Positions 45,208-54,697 are shown, counted from the first letter of the stretch. The stretch: 64,000 nucleotides of DNA from Algicoccus sp048820935 (GCF_048820935.1 NZ_JBMERD010000003.1:124001-188000); one strand, 5' to 3'. A program made the numbers and translations. The notes: generated by a model not told the origin, from the letters alone.

Positions 45208-45456
45208 TTAGTGAGGGTGGTCTGGCGCTTTGGTGCCAGGTTCCAGATCGTAATGCACCCCGCAATAAGGGCACTCCACAGAGCCAGTTGTCAAAATGTC
45301 TAAATAAACACGAGGATGCATGCTCCAGAGGGGTGATTTACTCCCCGGGCAATGCAAAGGTAATTCTTTTTCGGTGATTGTGATCCGTGTGGCCGTCAGG
45401 TCTGACTGAGGGTCAATATCCAGAGGCTTGTCGTGTGAAGATGTTGTTTGTGTCAT
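45208..45456 (-). CDS. Small zinc-finger domain protein (zf-CHCC, NDUFS6-like)
   Basis: About 82 residues from ATG 45456. The C-terminal domain reads LPLHCPGSKSPLWSMHPRVY, then GSVECPYCGVHYDLE. The C...H...CxxC zinc ligands and the HPRVYL core are those of the CHCC zinc-finger family, which is related to the NDUFS6 subunit of mitochondrial complex I. The function in bacteria is unsettled. The frame is open upstream to 45546 without a better start. It precedes the yheT-like gene with a 198-base gap. Confidence 0.8.
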   Translation of the reverse strand: MTQTTSSHDKPLDIDPQSDLTATRITITEKELPLHCPGSKSPLWSMHPRVYLDILTTGSVECPYCGVHYDLEPGTKAPDHPH

Positions 45457-45721
45457 AGTGAGAAATCCGTTTCTGATCGGTGCGTATAGGCCAGTCAGCT
45501 GTCTGATACGCCATTTAAATCGCGTATCACATGAAATTTTCATCATTGTAACAAGCAGGTTGTCGCTCGGGTATGAGTATGAGCCCTAGATTGGCGAACA
45601 GAGTTCTTTGTGTGTTTCAGGTTCTACAATGGCCGACGTATGTGATATCTCGTCCGAATGGCGAGTCAAAAATGACAGTCGTGATCGCGGATTGTGTAAA
45701 GGGGTTCTCTGAGTAAATGCT

Positions 45722-46438
45722 ATGTTGAATTTGACCGATGAGGCGCGCCTTGCCTGGCGTGAAGGACTGATAGCCGTTCGGCCGGCTTTGATTGCGACGG
45801 GAACTTGGGGGCTGGTGAGTGGGGTGGCCATGGTGAAGTCTGGCTTGACTGAGAGTGCTGCATTGATGATGACACTTTTAGTCTATGCGGGTTCAGCCCA
45901 ACTGACGTCTTTGCCATTGATTGCGACAGGTGCACCACTTTGGCTAATTTTTGTGGCGGGTTGTGTGGTGAATTTGCGATTTGTGATTTTTAGCGCAGCG
46001 TTGCAACCCTACTTTCAGAATCAAAGTTGGCAACGGCGCCTCGCGTACGGTTATCTAACGACAGATATGGCATTTGCCTTGTTTATTCCGCGCTTTGGTG
46101 ATGACAAAGTGCGAGGCACTTTACAACAACGTTGGTATTTTCTGGGGATGATCATCCCCGGCTGGATTGTTTGGCAAACTTCTTCCATTCTAGGGATTTT
46201 TTTGGGCACATTGGTGCCCAGTGCATGGTCACTAGAATATGCGGCTGTGCTGGCGTTGATGGCCATTACGGTGCCCTTGGCAACGACGCGTCCGATGTTG
46301 TTTGTCATGTTAGTGACTGGTGTTGTGGCTTGGTTGACGCAAGCATTGCCACTGCGTCTGGGGCTTTTAGTGGCCGTGATTTCAGGCATTATCAGCGGCA
46401 TGCTTATTGAGCGTCGCAGCAGGAAAAAAGAGTCATGA
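45722..46438 (+). CDS. azlC: Branched-chain amino acid exporter large subunit AzlC
   Basis: A 238-residue membrane protein with about seven helices. It begins with an amphipathic EARLAWREGLIAVRPALIA and continues with AALMMTLLVYAGSAQLTSLPL, the conserved AzlC segment (AGSAQ), and VNLRFVIFSAAL. AzlCD pairs export leucine, isoleucine, valine or 4-azaleucine, as BrnFE does in Corynebacterium. It overlaps azlD by four bases (ATGA). No ribosome site is clear before ATG 45722. The 265 bases upstream hold no supported gene. Confidence 0.9.
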   Translation: MLNLTDEARLAWREGLIAVRPALIATGTWGLVSGVAMVKSGLTESAALMMTLLVYAGSAQLTSLPLIATGAPLWLIFVAGCVVNLRFVIFSAALQPYFQNQSWQRRLAYGYLTTDMAFALFIPRFGDDKVRGTLQQRWYFLGMIIPGWIVWQTSSILGIFLGTLVPSAWSLEYAAVLALMAITVPLATTRPMLFVMLVTGVVAWLTQALPLRLGLLVAVISGIISGMLIERRSRKKES

Positions 46439-46773
46439 GTGAACAGGATATTTATGTCTATGCGGTGATCGCGCTATTGACGATCTGTACGTTTCTGACA
46501 CGAGCTGTCTTTTTGTTGTTCGGAGAACGTGTGTCGCTCGGAGAGGAAACGCGTCGTGCATTGCGTTATGCGCCTGCTGCCGCATTGACCGCGATTATCG
46601 TGCCTGAGTTATTGCCTTGGAATGTGCAGGCTGGTGGGTTTGTTGTCGATGAGCGTTTGATCGCGGCCGTGATCGCGGTTTGGGTTTATCTTAAAACGAA
46701 GAATGCTGTCTGGTTGATCGTGGGCGGCATGGTGGCTTTCTGGTGTATTCGCGCTGTGGTTGCCTGGATCTAA
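46435..46773 (+). CDS. azlD: Branched-chain amino acid exporter small subunit AzlD
   Basis: A 112-residue protein with four membrane helices. It shows the family pattern LLTICTFLTRAVFLL, then ALRYAPAAALTAIIVPELL. AzlD is required with AzlC for amino acid export. It is translationally coupled to azlC through an ATGA overlap and precedes the DEAD-box helicase gene by 84 bases. Confidence 0.9.
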   Translation: MSEQDIYVYAVIALLTICTFLTRAVFLLFGERVSLGEETRRALRYAPAAALTAIIVPELLPWNVQAGGFVVDERLIAAVIAVWVYLKTKNAVWLIVGGMVAFWCIRAVVAWI

Positions 46774-46857
46774 AAAAAGACTCGCAAAATCATAGATTCA
46801 CACGCGTTTTTTGTCTGGTTTGCGTTAAACTGTGCAGCAGTTATTTCAAAGGTCTTA

Positions 46858-48237
46858 ATGAATTCTACAAACATATCAGACAGTCAGCCAGTTTCCGAGA
46901 CGCCGCTCACATTTGAGCAAATGGGATTGCACCCTGCAATTCTGAAGGCTGTGGTTCAAACCGGCTACACGACACCGACACCGATCCAAGCCCAAGCCTT
47001 GCCAGTTGCCATGGTTGGGGCTGACGTGATGGGTGCTGCGCAAACGGGAACAGGTAAAACAGCCGCATTTACGTTGCCCGTTTTACATCGCTTGATGGCG
47101 CTTGCCAATGCCAGTGCATCACCTGCCCGACATCCAGTGCGTGCTGTGATCCTGACACCAACGCGTGAGCTTGCCGATCAGGTCTACGAAAGCGTTTGCC
47201 GATATAGCCAAGAAACGCCCCTGCGCAGTACGGTGATTTTTGGGGGTGTCGATATCGGTCCACAAAAAGAAGCCTTGCGCAATGGTTGCGAGATTTTGGT
47301 GGCCACACCGGGACGATTACTGGATCACATGAACCAGAAAACCGTGAATTTGTCGCAAGTTGGTATTTTGGTGTTGGATGAAGCCGATCGCATGCTGGAT
47401 ATGGGCTTTTTGCCGGACCTAGAGCGTATTGTTCAGGCTTTACCCAAAAAACGTCAGACGATGCTGTTTTCTGCGACGTTTAGTAACGACATTCGTAAAC
47501 TTGGTCGCACTTATCTGTCGAACCCAGTTGAGTTGGAAGTCGCCACACGCAATGCCACGGCCGATACAGTGACACAAATTGTGTACGAAGTGCGTGATGA
47601 AGACAAACGTGATGCAGTGGCACATTTAGTGAAGTCCAAGGGCTTAAATCAAGTCATTGTGTTTTCAAATACCAAGTTGGGTGCAGCTCGTCTGGCACGT
47701 CAGCTTGAGCGCGACGGGGTGAAGGCAGAATCGATTCATGGCGATAAGTCCCAGCAGGACCGGATGCGTGTGCTGGAAGCCTTTAAAGCGGGTGAGCTTG
47801 AAGTGCTGGTCGCCACGGATGTCGCTGCGCGGGGGATCGACGTGGCCGGTGTGCCCTGTGTGATTAATTACGATTTGCCGTTTAATGCAGAAGACTATGT
47901 GCACCGAATTGGTCGCACGGGTCGTGCAGGTGCCAGTGGTGAAGCGATATCTTTGTTTAACCAGGATAATAAACGCCTTTTACAAGATATTGAGAAACTC
48001 ACGAAACAAACGATTCCGCAAGGTAAGCTTGACTTGCCGCGAGTGTCTGCTAGCCGTGGCCGTTCGGACCGTTTAGCATCAAAGCGTGTGCAGCCGCCTG
48101 TCGATGATTTTTTCTTGAAGCCGTATGAGCCGTCGGTGACTACAAAGACTGTCGCGCAGACATCACCTAAAGAGTCGGATCGCAACGCAGATACTAAACG
48201 CGTCAACGTGGGGGTTTTATTGGGCGGATCACGTTAA
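46858..48237 (+). CDS. DEAD-box RNA helicase, RhlE-like
   Basis: A 459-residue helicase with all SF2 DEAD-box motifs. The Q motif is PTPIQAQALP. AQTGTGKT (near residue 61), PTRELADQV, VLDEADRMLDMGF (near 171), SATFS, VFSNTKLGAARL, VATDVAARGIDVAG and HRIGRTGRAG (near 349) follow. A short, basic, low-complexity C-terminal tail of about 75 residues is typical of RhlE-type enzymes that act on ribosome assembly or RNA decay. AAAGG lies seven bases before the ATG. The exact subgroup is inferred from length and tail. Confidence 0.92.
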   Translation: MNSTNISDSQPVSETPLTFEQMGLHPAILKAVVQTGYTTPTPIQAQALPVAMVGADVMGAAQTGTGKTAAFTLPVLHRLMALANASASPARHPVRAVILTPTRELADQVYESVCRYSQETPLRSTVIFGGVDIGPQKEALRNGCEILVATPGRLLDHMNQKTVNLSQVGILVLDEADRMLDMGFLPDLERIVQALPKKRQTMLFSATFSNDIRKLGRTYLSNPVELEVATRNATADTVTQIVYEVRDEDKRDAVAHLVKSKGLNQVIVFSNTKLGAARLARQLERDGVKAESIHGDKSQQDRMRVLEAFKAGELEVLVATDVAARGIDVAGVPCVINYDLPFNAEDYVHRIGRTGRAGASGEAISLFNQDNKRLLQDIEKLTKQTIPQGKLDLPRVSASRGRSDRLASKRVQPPVDDFFLKPYEPSVTTKTVAQTSPKESDRNADTKRVNVGVLLGGSR

Positions 48238-48277
48238 TCAGTTTAAACGTCGTTTTAATTCAAATGCAATGCCCTGA

Positions 48278-48313
48278 GGGCACGGTCAAATGTATTTTGT
48301 CTGTGCCTTTTTT
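48278..48313 (+). terminator. Likely terminator after the DEAD-box helicase gene
   Basis: GGCAC (48279-48283) pairs with GTGCC (48303-48307), which is followed directly by six T residues (48308-48313). A smaller TGCCC/GGGCA hairpin (48270-48282) overlaps its left arm. It lies about 40 bases past the stop codon. Confidence 0.5.
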
Positions 48314-48411
48314 AATGGTGTTTTTGTTGTGAAGGCATCTTTCCCATTAGACTTCAGGCATGTAGGTTGTTCAAAACATTCAAATAAATGAATCCCAAAA
48401 AAGGAGAAGGC

Positions 48412-50022
48412 ATGACAGCGACAGATATTCGTCAAGTAGACGCAAAAACGCTTAAAGAATGGTTACACGATGGATCTGAAATCGCGTTGCTTGATGTGCG
48501 CGAAGCCGGTCAGTTTGGTGAATCCCATTTGTTGCTGGCGATGCCATTGCCATACAGCGTATTGGAGCTTGACGTGCAACGTCTGGTGCCCAGACTCAAT
48601 ACCCGCATTGTATTAGTGGATGAAACTGGCCAAGATGTAGCGCCATTGGCTTTTGAACGTTTACGTGAACTTGGTTATACCGATCTGCAGGTCTTAGAAG
48701 GGGGCGTAGCTGCTTGGCAAAAAGCGGGGTTCGAATTGTTTGCGGGCGTGAACGTACCTAGCAAAGTGTTTGGTGAGTTGGCTGAGCATCATTTTGAAAC
48801 ACCTCACGTGAGTGCGACTGAACTGAATCGTTGGCAGCAAGAAGGTAAAGACTTGATTGTGCTGGATGGTCGCCCTTTTCATGAATACCAGAAAATGAGT
48901 ATTCCCCAGGCCAAATGTTGCCCAAATGGCGAGCTGGCCTTGCGCATTGATGATCTGGCGGTCTCGCCAGACACGACGATTGTGATCAATTGCGCTGGGC
49001 GCACACGCAGCATCATTGGTGCACAAACATTGATTAACTTGGGTGTTCAAAATCCCGTGGTTGCGCTCGAGAACGGCACACAAGGTTGGTATTTAGAGGA
49101 TTTGAATTTAAACCATGGCAAAGACGAGCGCTATGCGGAGATTGACTCGACCCAGGATTTGAGTGATCGCCTAGCCCGCTCACAAGCTTTGGCGCAACGA
49201 TTCTCGATTCCGACGGTGGATGCACACACATTACAGAGTTGGTGGCAAGATGGTGATCGCAGTGTGTATCTGTGTGATGTTCGCACGCCCGAAGAAAACA
49301 AACGTCAACCCATTGCCGGTGCGCAGCATGCCCCGGGTGGTCAATTAATTCAAGCGACCGATCAATACATCGCCACACGTGGCGCACGGGTTGTGGTGGT
49401 TGATGATGATGGTGTTCGCGCACCGGTTGTCGCAAGCTGGTTATATATGTTGGGCTGGGATGTGAATGTCTTGCCACCCCAAGAAATTGAAGCGTGGACT
49501 GCTTGGTATAACGCGCACCAATCGGACAAAGCCAGTGCTCCTGTCTTGCCAGCATTGTCTGAATTAGATATGGAGGGTTTAAAGTCGCTCCTCCAAGAAA
49601 ACGTGCCTGTTCTCGATATTCGACTTAGTCTGACTTATCGCGATGGACATATTGCAGGTGCGCATTGGACGACGCGCCCAATTCTGACACAGACTTTGAA
49701 AGATCTGGGTTCATCGGTTGATCGAGTTGTGTTGCACGCGAACGATCTGCGAGTGGCACAGTTACTGGCCATGGAACTTCAGGCACAGGGTATTCAGTGC
49801 GCCGGGGTTTTTTTGGGATCTTTGGGGTCGCTCCAAGAGGCTGGCGTGTCCACTGAGTCCACACCAGATATGCCTGCAGATGACGCTTGTATCGATTATT
49901 TGTTCTTTGTGCACGATCGTCATGATGGCAACAAAGAAGCTGCGCGTCAGTACTTGAAGTGGGAAACAGGACTGATTGCACAGTTGGATGAACAAGAAAA
50001 AGCGATGTTCCGTTTCGCGTAA
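48412..50022 (+). CDS. Protein with four rhodanese-like domains
   Basis: About 536 residues from ATG 48412, which follows AAGGAGAAGG; an in-frame ATG at 48388 is less likely. Four rhodanese folds are visible (about 1-110, 130-240, 265-375, 395-500), each with a DVR/DGR/DIR-type CH2A motif. Only the second keeps a Cys in the active-site loop (INCAGRTRSIIG, Cys194). The other three loops read DETGQD, DDDGVR and HANDLR and cannot form a persulfide. It is probably a sulfur-transfer protein that works through domain 2, with the others structural or binding. The end of the gene faces a convergent PAP2 gene. Confidence 0.85.
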   Translation: MTATDIRQVDAKTLKEWLHDGSEIALLDVREAGQFGESHLLLAMPLPYSVLELDVQRLVPRLNTRIVLVDETGQDVAPLAFERLRELGYTDLQVLEGGVAAWQKAGFELFAGVNVPSKVFGELAEHHFETPHVSATELNRWQQEGKDLIVLDGRPFHEYQKMSIPQAKCCPNGELALRIDDLAVSPDTTIVINCAGRTRSIIGAQTLINLGVQNPVVALENGTQGWYLEDLNLNHGKDERYAEIDSTQDLSDRLARSQALAQRFSIPTVDAHTLQSWWQDGDRSVYLCDVRTPEENKRQPIAGAQHAPGGQLIQATDQYIATRGARVVVVDDDGVRAPVVASWLYMLGWDVNVLPPQEIEAWTAWYNAHQSDKASAPVLPALSELDMEGLKSLLQENVPVLDIRLSLTYRDGHIAGAHWTTRPILTQTLKDLGSSVDRVVLHANDLRVAQLLAMELQAQGIQCAGVFLGSLGSLQEAGVSTESTPDMPADDACIDYLFFVHDRHDGNKEAARQYLKWETGLIAQLDEQEKAMFRFA

Positions 50023-50032
50023 ACGAGGTGCG

Positions 50033-50062
50033 CTAGCGCAAGATGTTAGAGTCTTGCGCTAG
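50033..50062. terminator. Bidirectional hairpin between convergent rhodanese and PAP2 genes
   Basis: CTAGCGCAAGA (50033-50043) is perfectly complementary to TCTTGCGCTAG (50052-50062) around an 8-base loop. It lies between the two stop codons (50022 and 50066), so it is well placed to end transcription from both sides. Confidence 0.7.
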
Positions 50063-50065
50063 TTA

Positions 50066-50854
50066 CTAAGATGATCGACGGCGCAACGTCATCGGCACAA
50101 AATGAAATAAAGTGGCGATCACAATCACAATACCCAGCGTTTGCAACGGTTTGATGAGTTCGATTTCTAGACTGTGGGTTGCCAAGATATAAACACTGAC
50201 CAGACCCATAATGGCCGCTAAGCGTGTCAGCCAGCCTTGAGGATCAAACCAGCGCTGGGGTAGTTTGACAAAAAGCTGTACTGCCATTAATCCAAAAAAC
50301 AAACCAATCGCTGCACCCGCGAAAACGTCTGATGGCCAGTGCGCACCGACTGCCGTGCGCGTGACACCGCTGATGATAGCCAGCCCGAACAACCAGATGC
50401 CGTGGATACGATAAGGTTGTTTAAGACTGAAGTAGAGAGTGGTCGCGATTGCGAAGACGGTGAGTGTGTGCCCAGACGGCATGGAGAGCGCTTCAAGCAC
50501 GTCCCCAACAATGCGGAAAGTCTCACGATCTAGAACGGCTGCAGGCCTAGAAACATCCAGAGAGTTTTTAAGAATGCGCCCTAGTAGACCGGCCATTAAA
50601 CCGGCTGCAGCACTTGCCACCAAAGGCCGAGGTGCAAAAATAACCAATGGAAATGCGAGCGCTAGCAATCCCCAACCATTGCCTAGAAACACAAAAAAGG
50701 CCAGTGTTCCATCTGACCAGTGCTGTCCAAACTGGTTAAGGGCATAAAACAGTTCGACGTCGGTGATGAATAGCCGCGAACCGAACCAGATGAGTAACGG
50801 GATGAGGGGCAAAATCCAAGCACGGCGACAAAAGACGGGGTGATGAGCGCTCAA
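50066..50854 (-). CDS. PAP2-family membrane phosphatase
   Basis: A 262-residue protein with six predicted helices. The three phosphatase signatures are KNSLDVSRP (near 95), SMPSGHTLTVF (near 127) and TRTAVGAHWPSDV (near 166, catalytic Arg/His with following Asp). Relatives dephosphorylate undecaprenyl pyrophosphate, phosphatidylglycerol phosphate or lipid A. It overlaps the GT9 gene upstream by four bases and is the last gene of a four-gene envelope cluster. A role in recycling the lipid carrier or modifying a lipid head group is inferred. Confidence 0.87.
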   Translation of the reverse strand: MSAHHPVFCRRAWILPLIPLLIWFGSRLFITDVELFYALNQFGQHWSDGTLAFFVFLGNGWGLLALAFPLVIFAPRPLVASAAAGLMAGLLGRILKNSLDVSRPAAVLDRETFRIVGDVLEALSMPSGHTLTVFAIATTLYFSLKQPYRIHGIWLFGLAIISGVTRTAVGAHWPSDVFAGAAIGLFFGLMAVQLFVKLPQRWFDPQGWLTRLAAIMGLVSVYILATHSLEIELIKPLQTLGIVIVIATLFHFVPMTLRRRSS

Positions 50855-52095
50855 GCGTTTTCCTCGATTTGTTGTTGTGTGACTTCAAAAACATCATGAA
50901 CCTGAATCGCTTGCATACAGACGTTGTCTTTACAGGCTGTTTTTCTGTGGTTGGCGGCACTCACACAGGGTGAGCATGCCAAGCCTGCGGTGATCGCGCG
51001 TGAACGCCCACCCAATGCGCCATACAGGGCCGGTGTTTCAGGTCCAAATAAAACCACAGTGCGCAGTGGCGTGACGGAAGCAAAGTGCGCGGGTCCCGAG
51101 TCATTGGTGACCATGACACGCGCAATGCTATAGAGTGCAGTCAGTTCGTTGAATTTGACTTGTCCCGCAAAATTCAGAACTCGTGAGTTGCGTGACAACA
51201 GTTGCACTTGTGAAACGTAATCGAACTCTTGAGGGGAGCCTGTTAGCAAGATGATCGCATCTGTGTATCGTTCTAGCAGCTGATCGGCCAAGCGGGAAAA
51301 TTGGATTTGTGACCAGCGGCGCTGCACCAACAGCTCACTGGCGTTGACGTTGAGCAAAATGAGCGGCGCTTTGTCAAAATCAAACTCGATGCCCTGTTTG
51401 GATGCAAATTGCTCAATACGTTCGCGCATGGCTTGTTGATCGGCTTCTGGGACCTGTGCTTGTGCAAGCTGAGTGAGCGTATCGTCAATGCGAACTTTGC
51501 TGAAAGGAATTTCTGGTTCGTTACTAAAGGTTGCGTGAATGAGTGACAGAAAGTTTTTTGAGATATGGATATGCGGGTTGTAATGGACTTTGTGGGTCAG
51601 CATACCGCCACGCCACAAACCTTCACCATGGAAATTATGATATCCAACACGTCGATGGGCACCACTTAGTCCGGTGAGTAAGGCTGTGAATCGAGAAAAC
51701 AATTCCAGGTCGATGACGGTGTCGATTTTTAACTTGTGAATGCGACGCAAACAACGCCATGTGTCGAGTGCCAAAGGGACTAAGCCGCCGGCATCGATCG
51801 TTAAAATGCGATCGGCTGGGACGGTTTGTAGTAGATCTAAGCTTTGCGCATTGCTTTTGAAGATCAGAAAATAAATCTCCGCCCCTTCATCAATCGCGGC
51901 TCGCATGGCAGGGTCAGCCAGAATGGCACTCCCCATTTCTGAAAGTTCGATGAATAAGACGCGATTCGGTTTATCAGATGAGACACGACGCTGTCGCCAC
52001 CAGTCTCTGAGTTTGACAAAAGGGGTGATGAGCGCACACAGCGGAATCCCCGCGAGGCGATCAATCAGGCGCATGTTATCGACACTTAAGCTCAT
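50851..52095 (-). CDS. Glycosyltransferase family 9 (heptosyltransferase-like)
   Basis: A 414-residue GT-B enzyme with an N-terminal extension of about 45 residues before RVLFIELSEMGSAILADPAM, the GT9 opening. The sugar-nucleotide site VTNDSGPAHFASVTPLRTVV is clear near residues 315-335. The C-terminus has an unusual cluster of Cys (CSPCVSAANHRKTACKDNVC), which may bind metal or form disulfides; similar CxxC ends occur in related GT9 proteins. The acceptor is unknown. It is coupled to the PAP2 gene by ATGA and lies 31 bases after the flippase-like gene. Confidence 0.85.
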   Translation of the reverse strand: MSLSVDNMRLIDRLAGIPLCALITPFVKLRDWWRQRRVSSDKPNRVLFIELSEMGSAILADPAMRAAIDEGAEIYFLIFKSNAQSLDLLQTVPADRILTIDAGGLVPLALDTWRCLRRIHKLKIDTVIDLELFSRFTALLTGLSGAHRRVGYHNFHGEGLWRGGMLTHKVHYNPHIHISKNFLSLIHATFSNEPEIPFSKVRIDDTLTQLAQAQVPEADQQAMRERIEQFASKQGIEFDFDKAPLILLNVNASELLVQRRWSQIQFSRLADQLLERYTDAIILLTGSPQEFDYVSQVQLLSRNSRVLNFAGQVKFNELTALYSIARVMVTNDSGPAHFASVTPLRTVVLFGPETPALYGALGGRSRAITAGLACSPCVSAANHRKTACKDNVCMQAIQVHDVFEVTQQQIEENA

Positions 52096-52126
52096 AGTGA
52101 GTGGATTATAGACATCAGATCATTGT

Positions 52127-53089
52127 TTAGGTTGTTGTGGGTTTTGAAATGACGCGGTTACGTATCAAAAACCAGCCTGCAGGTAAGTAGCACACCACGA
52201 TGATTAGGCCAAAGCTTATAGACGCTAAAACGGTCGCGGAGGCGGGTACGGACCAGATGGCAAGGACTGCAGATAAGGTCGATTCACGCAGACCCCAGCC
52301 AGAAATACTGATTGGTAAAATCATTAGGATCGTCAAGGCAGGAATGCCAATCATAATGGCTTCAAAGGGAACTTCAACGCCATATGCTTTGAGGCACAGT
52401 AAAAATCCGTAGAGCGTGAGCAAATGAATCAGAATGCCTAAGAGCAACTGCCCCAAACTGGCTGGTATGGCGATTGTGGTTCGAATAGCGGCAAGGGCAC
52501 CCGGCAATCTCAGACGATTTAAAATTCGATCGACCAGTCGAGTGTGCGGCTCCAGTGCCATTAAAACGCTCACGATGGTAAAGCCGATGCCGATCAGACC
52601 GAGAATGAACCAACCGATCCTGGGTGCCCAAGGGATTAAGAACACGCCCGCCAAAATCAGACCTGTGGCCCCAATAAGCACGTTAGTCAGTAGACCAATG
52701 CCGCGATCGAGGGCGACATAGAGAACGCCATATCGCAGTGCGGGATGGTCTGAAATGTGTTGATCACGCGCGCTCAGAATGGCACGATATGTGTCGCCTC
52801 CAAGCGTGGAAGGTAGACCTTGGTTAATCAGGCCGCCTGCAAAATACAGTGCAATGAAACGTCGCCAGCTTAGCTTCAATCCCCCTGAGCGGGCGATCCA
52901 ACCCCAACGGATTGCTGCCAGAATATTGGTTGTCACCATGACCAACAAAGCCAGAACTAACCAGCTAATAGAGAGTTGATTGCGTGCGTCTTGCAACGTC
53001 TCCCACTCGATAGGGCGCAATGCCAACCATAACAAGGCAATGGATAACGCCAGTCGAATTAGAGTCCACAGTTGACTGCGCTTGATCAT
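52127..53089 (-). CDS. Lysylphosphatidylglycerol synthase TM/UPF0104-like membrane protein
   Basis: About 320 residues and eight predicted helices from ATG 53089, which overlaps the GT39 stop (ATGA). The family pattern is visible in ALLVMVTTNILAAIRWGWI, YFAGGLINQGLPSTLGGDTY and ISGWGLRESTLS. Proteins of this group include flippase domains of MprF and lipid-scrambling or undecaprenyl-type transporters. A lipid-linked substrate is likely, but which one is unknown. Confidence 0.8.
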   Translation of the reverse strand: MIKRSQLWTLIRLALSIALLWLALRPIEWETLQDARNQLSISWLVLALLVMVTTNILAAIRWGWIARSGGLKLSWRRFIALYFAGGLINQGLPSTLGGDTYRAILSARDQHISDHPALRYGVLYVALDRGIGLLTNVLIGATGLILAGVFLIPWAPRIGWFILGLIGIGFTIVSVLMALEPHTRLVDRILNRLRLPGALAAIRTTIAIPASLGQLLLGILIHLLTLYGFLLCLKAYGVEVPFEAIMIGIPALTILMILPISISGWGLRESTLSAVLAIWSVPASATVLASISFGLIIVVCYLPAGWFLIRNRVISKPTTT

Positions 53090-54588
53090 GGCTGCCCCTG
53101 CCAGTTTCGGCAAACTAAGAACTCAAAATTCGAGACTACACGCGAGAACCGCATGCTTTCAAACGAGGCTGTCAATTCGCATGTCTCAAAAAGTTGATCA
53201 CCCACCGGTGCGGGATAGGAGGCTTGTGACCAATTGACGAACAAGGTGTCTTGTCCTGCTGAAAAATCGCCATACCACAGGTCAAATTGATCAAAACGAT
53301 CATCTAGCACAATCACAGGCAACGGTTTGGCATACCAAGCGAGTCGGCTGGCAAGTGTCCAGTTGCGCACACTCAGTGTATCTAGGTTGTTTTGTTCGGC
53401 GATTTCACGCGCCATTTGGCCTGCTTGTTCCCAACCCCATAAGTCGGCCAGTGGGTTTTTTTGATGAAGTGGATGCTGTGCGCTCAGACCGGGGACACCA
53501 ATAAAAAATAACCCTACAAAAGCAAGCGTACACAAGATTGCCTGAAACCAGGCGAAACCCGCCAATAAACGGCGTTTACCTTGTTGCCAAGTGATGGCCA
53601 GGGTTGGGGCAGCCAGCGCAATAATGGCGATCCAAGCAGGCGCCATCCAGTGGGGCAGGGTGCGTCCGCCACCTGCCATGACGGCGGTGATAAGTAATGG
53701 AAGTAACGGGAAGCTGGCCAGTCCGAATAAAACTTTCGAGCGTTGTGTGCGCAAAGCCATGAAGAGCCGAGTCAAAGCCACAATGACAAGGGGGCCAAAT
53801 GCCACGACCTGCAAACCGATAAAGGCGCCAATGCGGTAAGCACGCCACTGGCCACCTTGACTGTGAGCGATTTGATATTGAAAAGAAATCCAATCATGAG
53901 TGGCATTCCAGAAGACAACTGGACTCACCAGAACTAAAGCAATGAACCCAGCCAACCAGGGGCCAGGTTGTAAAAGCCAGCGCCAGCCCAAATTGAGGCA
54001 TAGAAAAACAATGACGGAAACGGCATACAACACACTGGTGTACTTAGAGAGACCGCATAAGCCCAGTAAGACGCCTAACCAGACCCAGTCGAGCCACTTT
54101 ACCGAGGGTTGTGTGCTCAGTTTTAGCGTGGTTTGCATGAGGGCCAGGATGAGCACCATGAGCAAAGTGTCGGGTAGCAAACCAACGGCTAGTACGTGAA
54201 GCACGGGTGCCAGCAAAATCAATAAAACGGCCCAGTGGCCTGCTTGCCCGGGTTGTAAGGTTTGAGCCCAGTTTGGGATTAGATTGCGTAAAGTTTCCGC
54301 CAGCTGCCAAGCCAGTAGCGTTGCCAGTAACCACAGAAACTCCGGGACTAACCGTAAAACCCAATCCGGTTGATGACTTAAGACCAGAGGCCACTGAATC
54401 CAGCCGACTAAAGGTGGATGATCGAAGTAGCTCCAATCTAGCCAATATGCATAAAGTGCATAATGCGCTTCATCGACGGAGAGTGTCAGAAGACCACCGA
54501 AGACCCCATGAATGATGAGACCCACGGCAATGAGCCATAGGGTCTTGGGGTATGTGCGCAAAGTGAGAAGATCGGGTTTGATAGGCAC
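53086..54588 (-). CDS. Glycosyltransferase family 39 (ArnT/PMT-like) membrane protein
   Basis: A 500-residue protein with about eleven transmembrane helices. The periplasmic catalytic loop near residue 39 reads DEAHYALYAYWLDWSYFDHP, the DE...DWSYFDHPP motif of the GT39 superfamily that moves sugars from polyprenyl phosphate. Members include ArnT (aminoarabinose to lipid A) and other lipid- or protein-glycosylating enzymes. The C-terminal 110 residues form a soluble domain. It is the first gene of the minus-strand cluster GT39-flippase-GT9-PAP2. Confidence 0.85.
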   Translation of the reverse strand: MPIKPDLLTLRTYPKTLWLIAVGLIIHGVFGGLLTLSVDEAHYALYAYWLDWSYFDHPPLVGWIQWPLVLSHQPDWVLRLVPEFLWLLATLLAWQLAETLRNLIPNWAQTLQPGQAGHWAVLLILLAPVLHVLAVGLLPDTLLMVLILALMQTTLKLSTQPSVKWLDWVWLGVLLGLCGLSKYTSVLYAVSVIVFLCLNLGWRWLLQPGPWLAGFIALVLVSPVVFWNATHDWISFQYQIAHSQGGQWRAYRIGAFIGLQVVAFGPLVIVALTRLFMALRTQRSKVLFGLASFPLLPLLITAVMAGGGRTLPHWMAPAWIAIIALAAPTLAITWQQGKRRLLAGFAWFQAILCTLAFVGLFFIGVPGLSAQHPLHQKNPLADLWGWEQAGQMAREIAEQNNLDTLSVRNWTLASRLAWYAKPLPVIVLDDRFDQFDLWYGDFSAGQDTLFVNWSQASYPAPVGDQLFETCELTASFESMRFSRVVSNFEFLVCRNWQGQP

Positions 54589-54697
54589 TGCCGCCTTACT
54601 GGTTGAAAATAAACAAAATCAAAGTGCAAGGTTAAGCGCAGGATTTTAGCCCAGTGTTCGTCTCCACATACTCATTTTTGAGAGCTTTAGGAATGTA

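Noticed and set aside
45629..45712. A 27-codon frame ahead of azlC that could be a leader peptide
   Set aside because: It has no ribosome site, no run of Leu, Ile or Val codons, and no terminator/antiterminator hairpins behind it.
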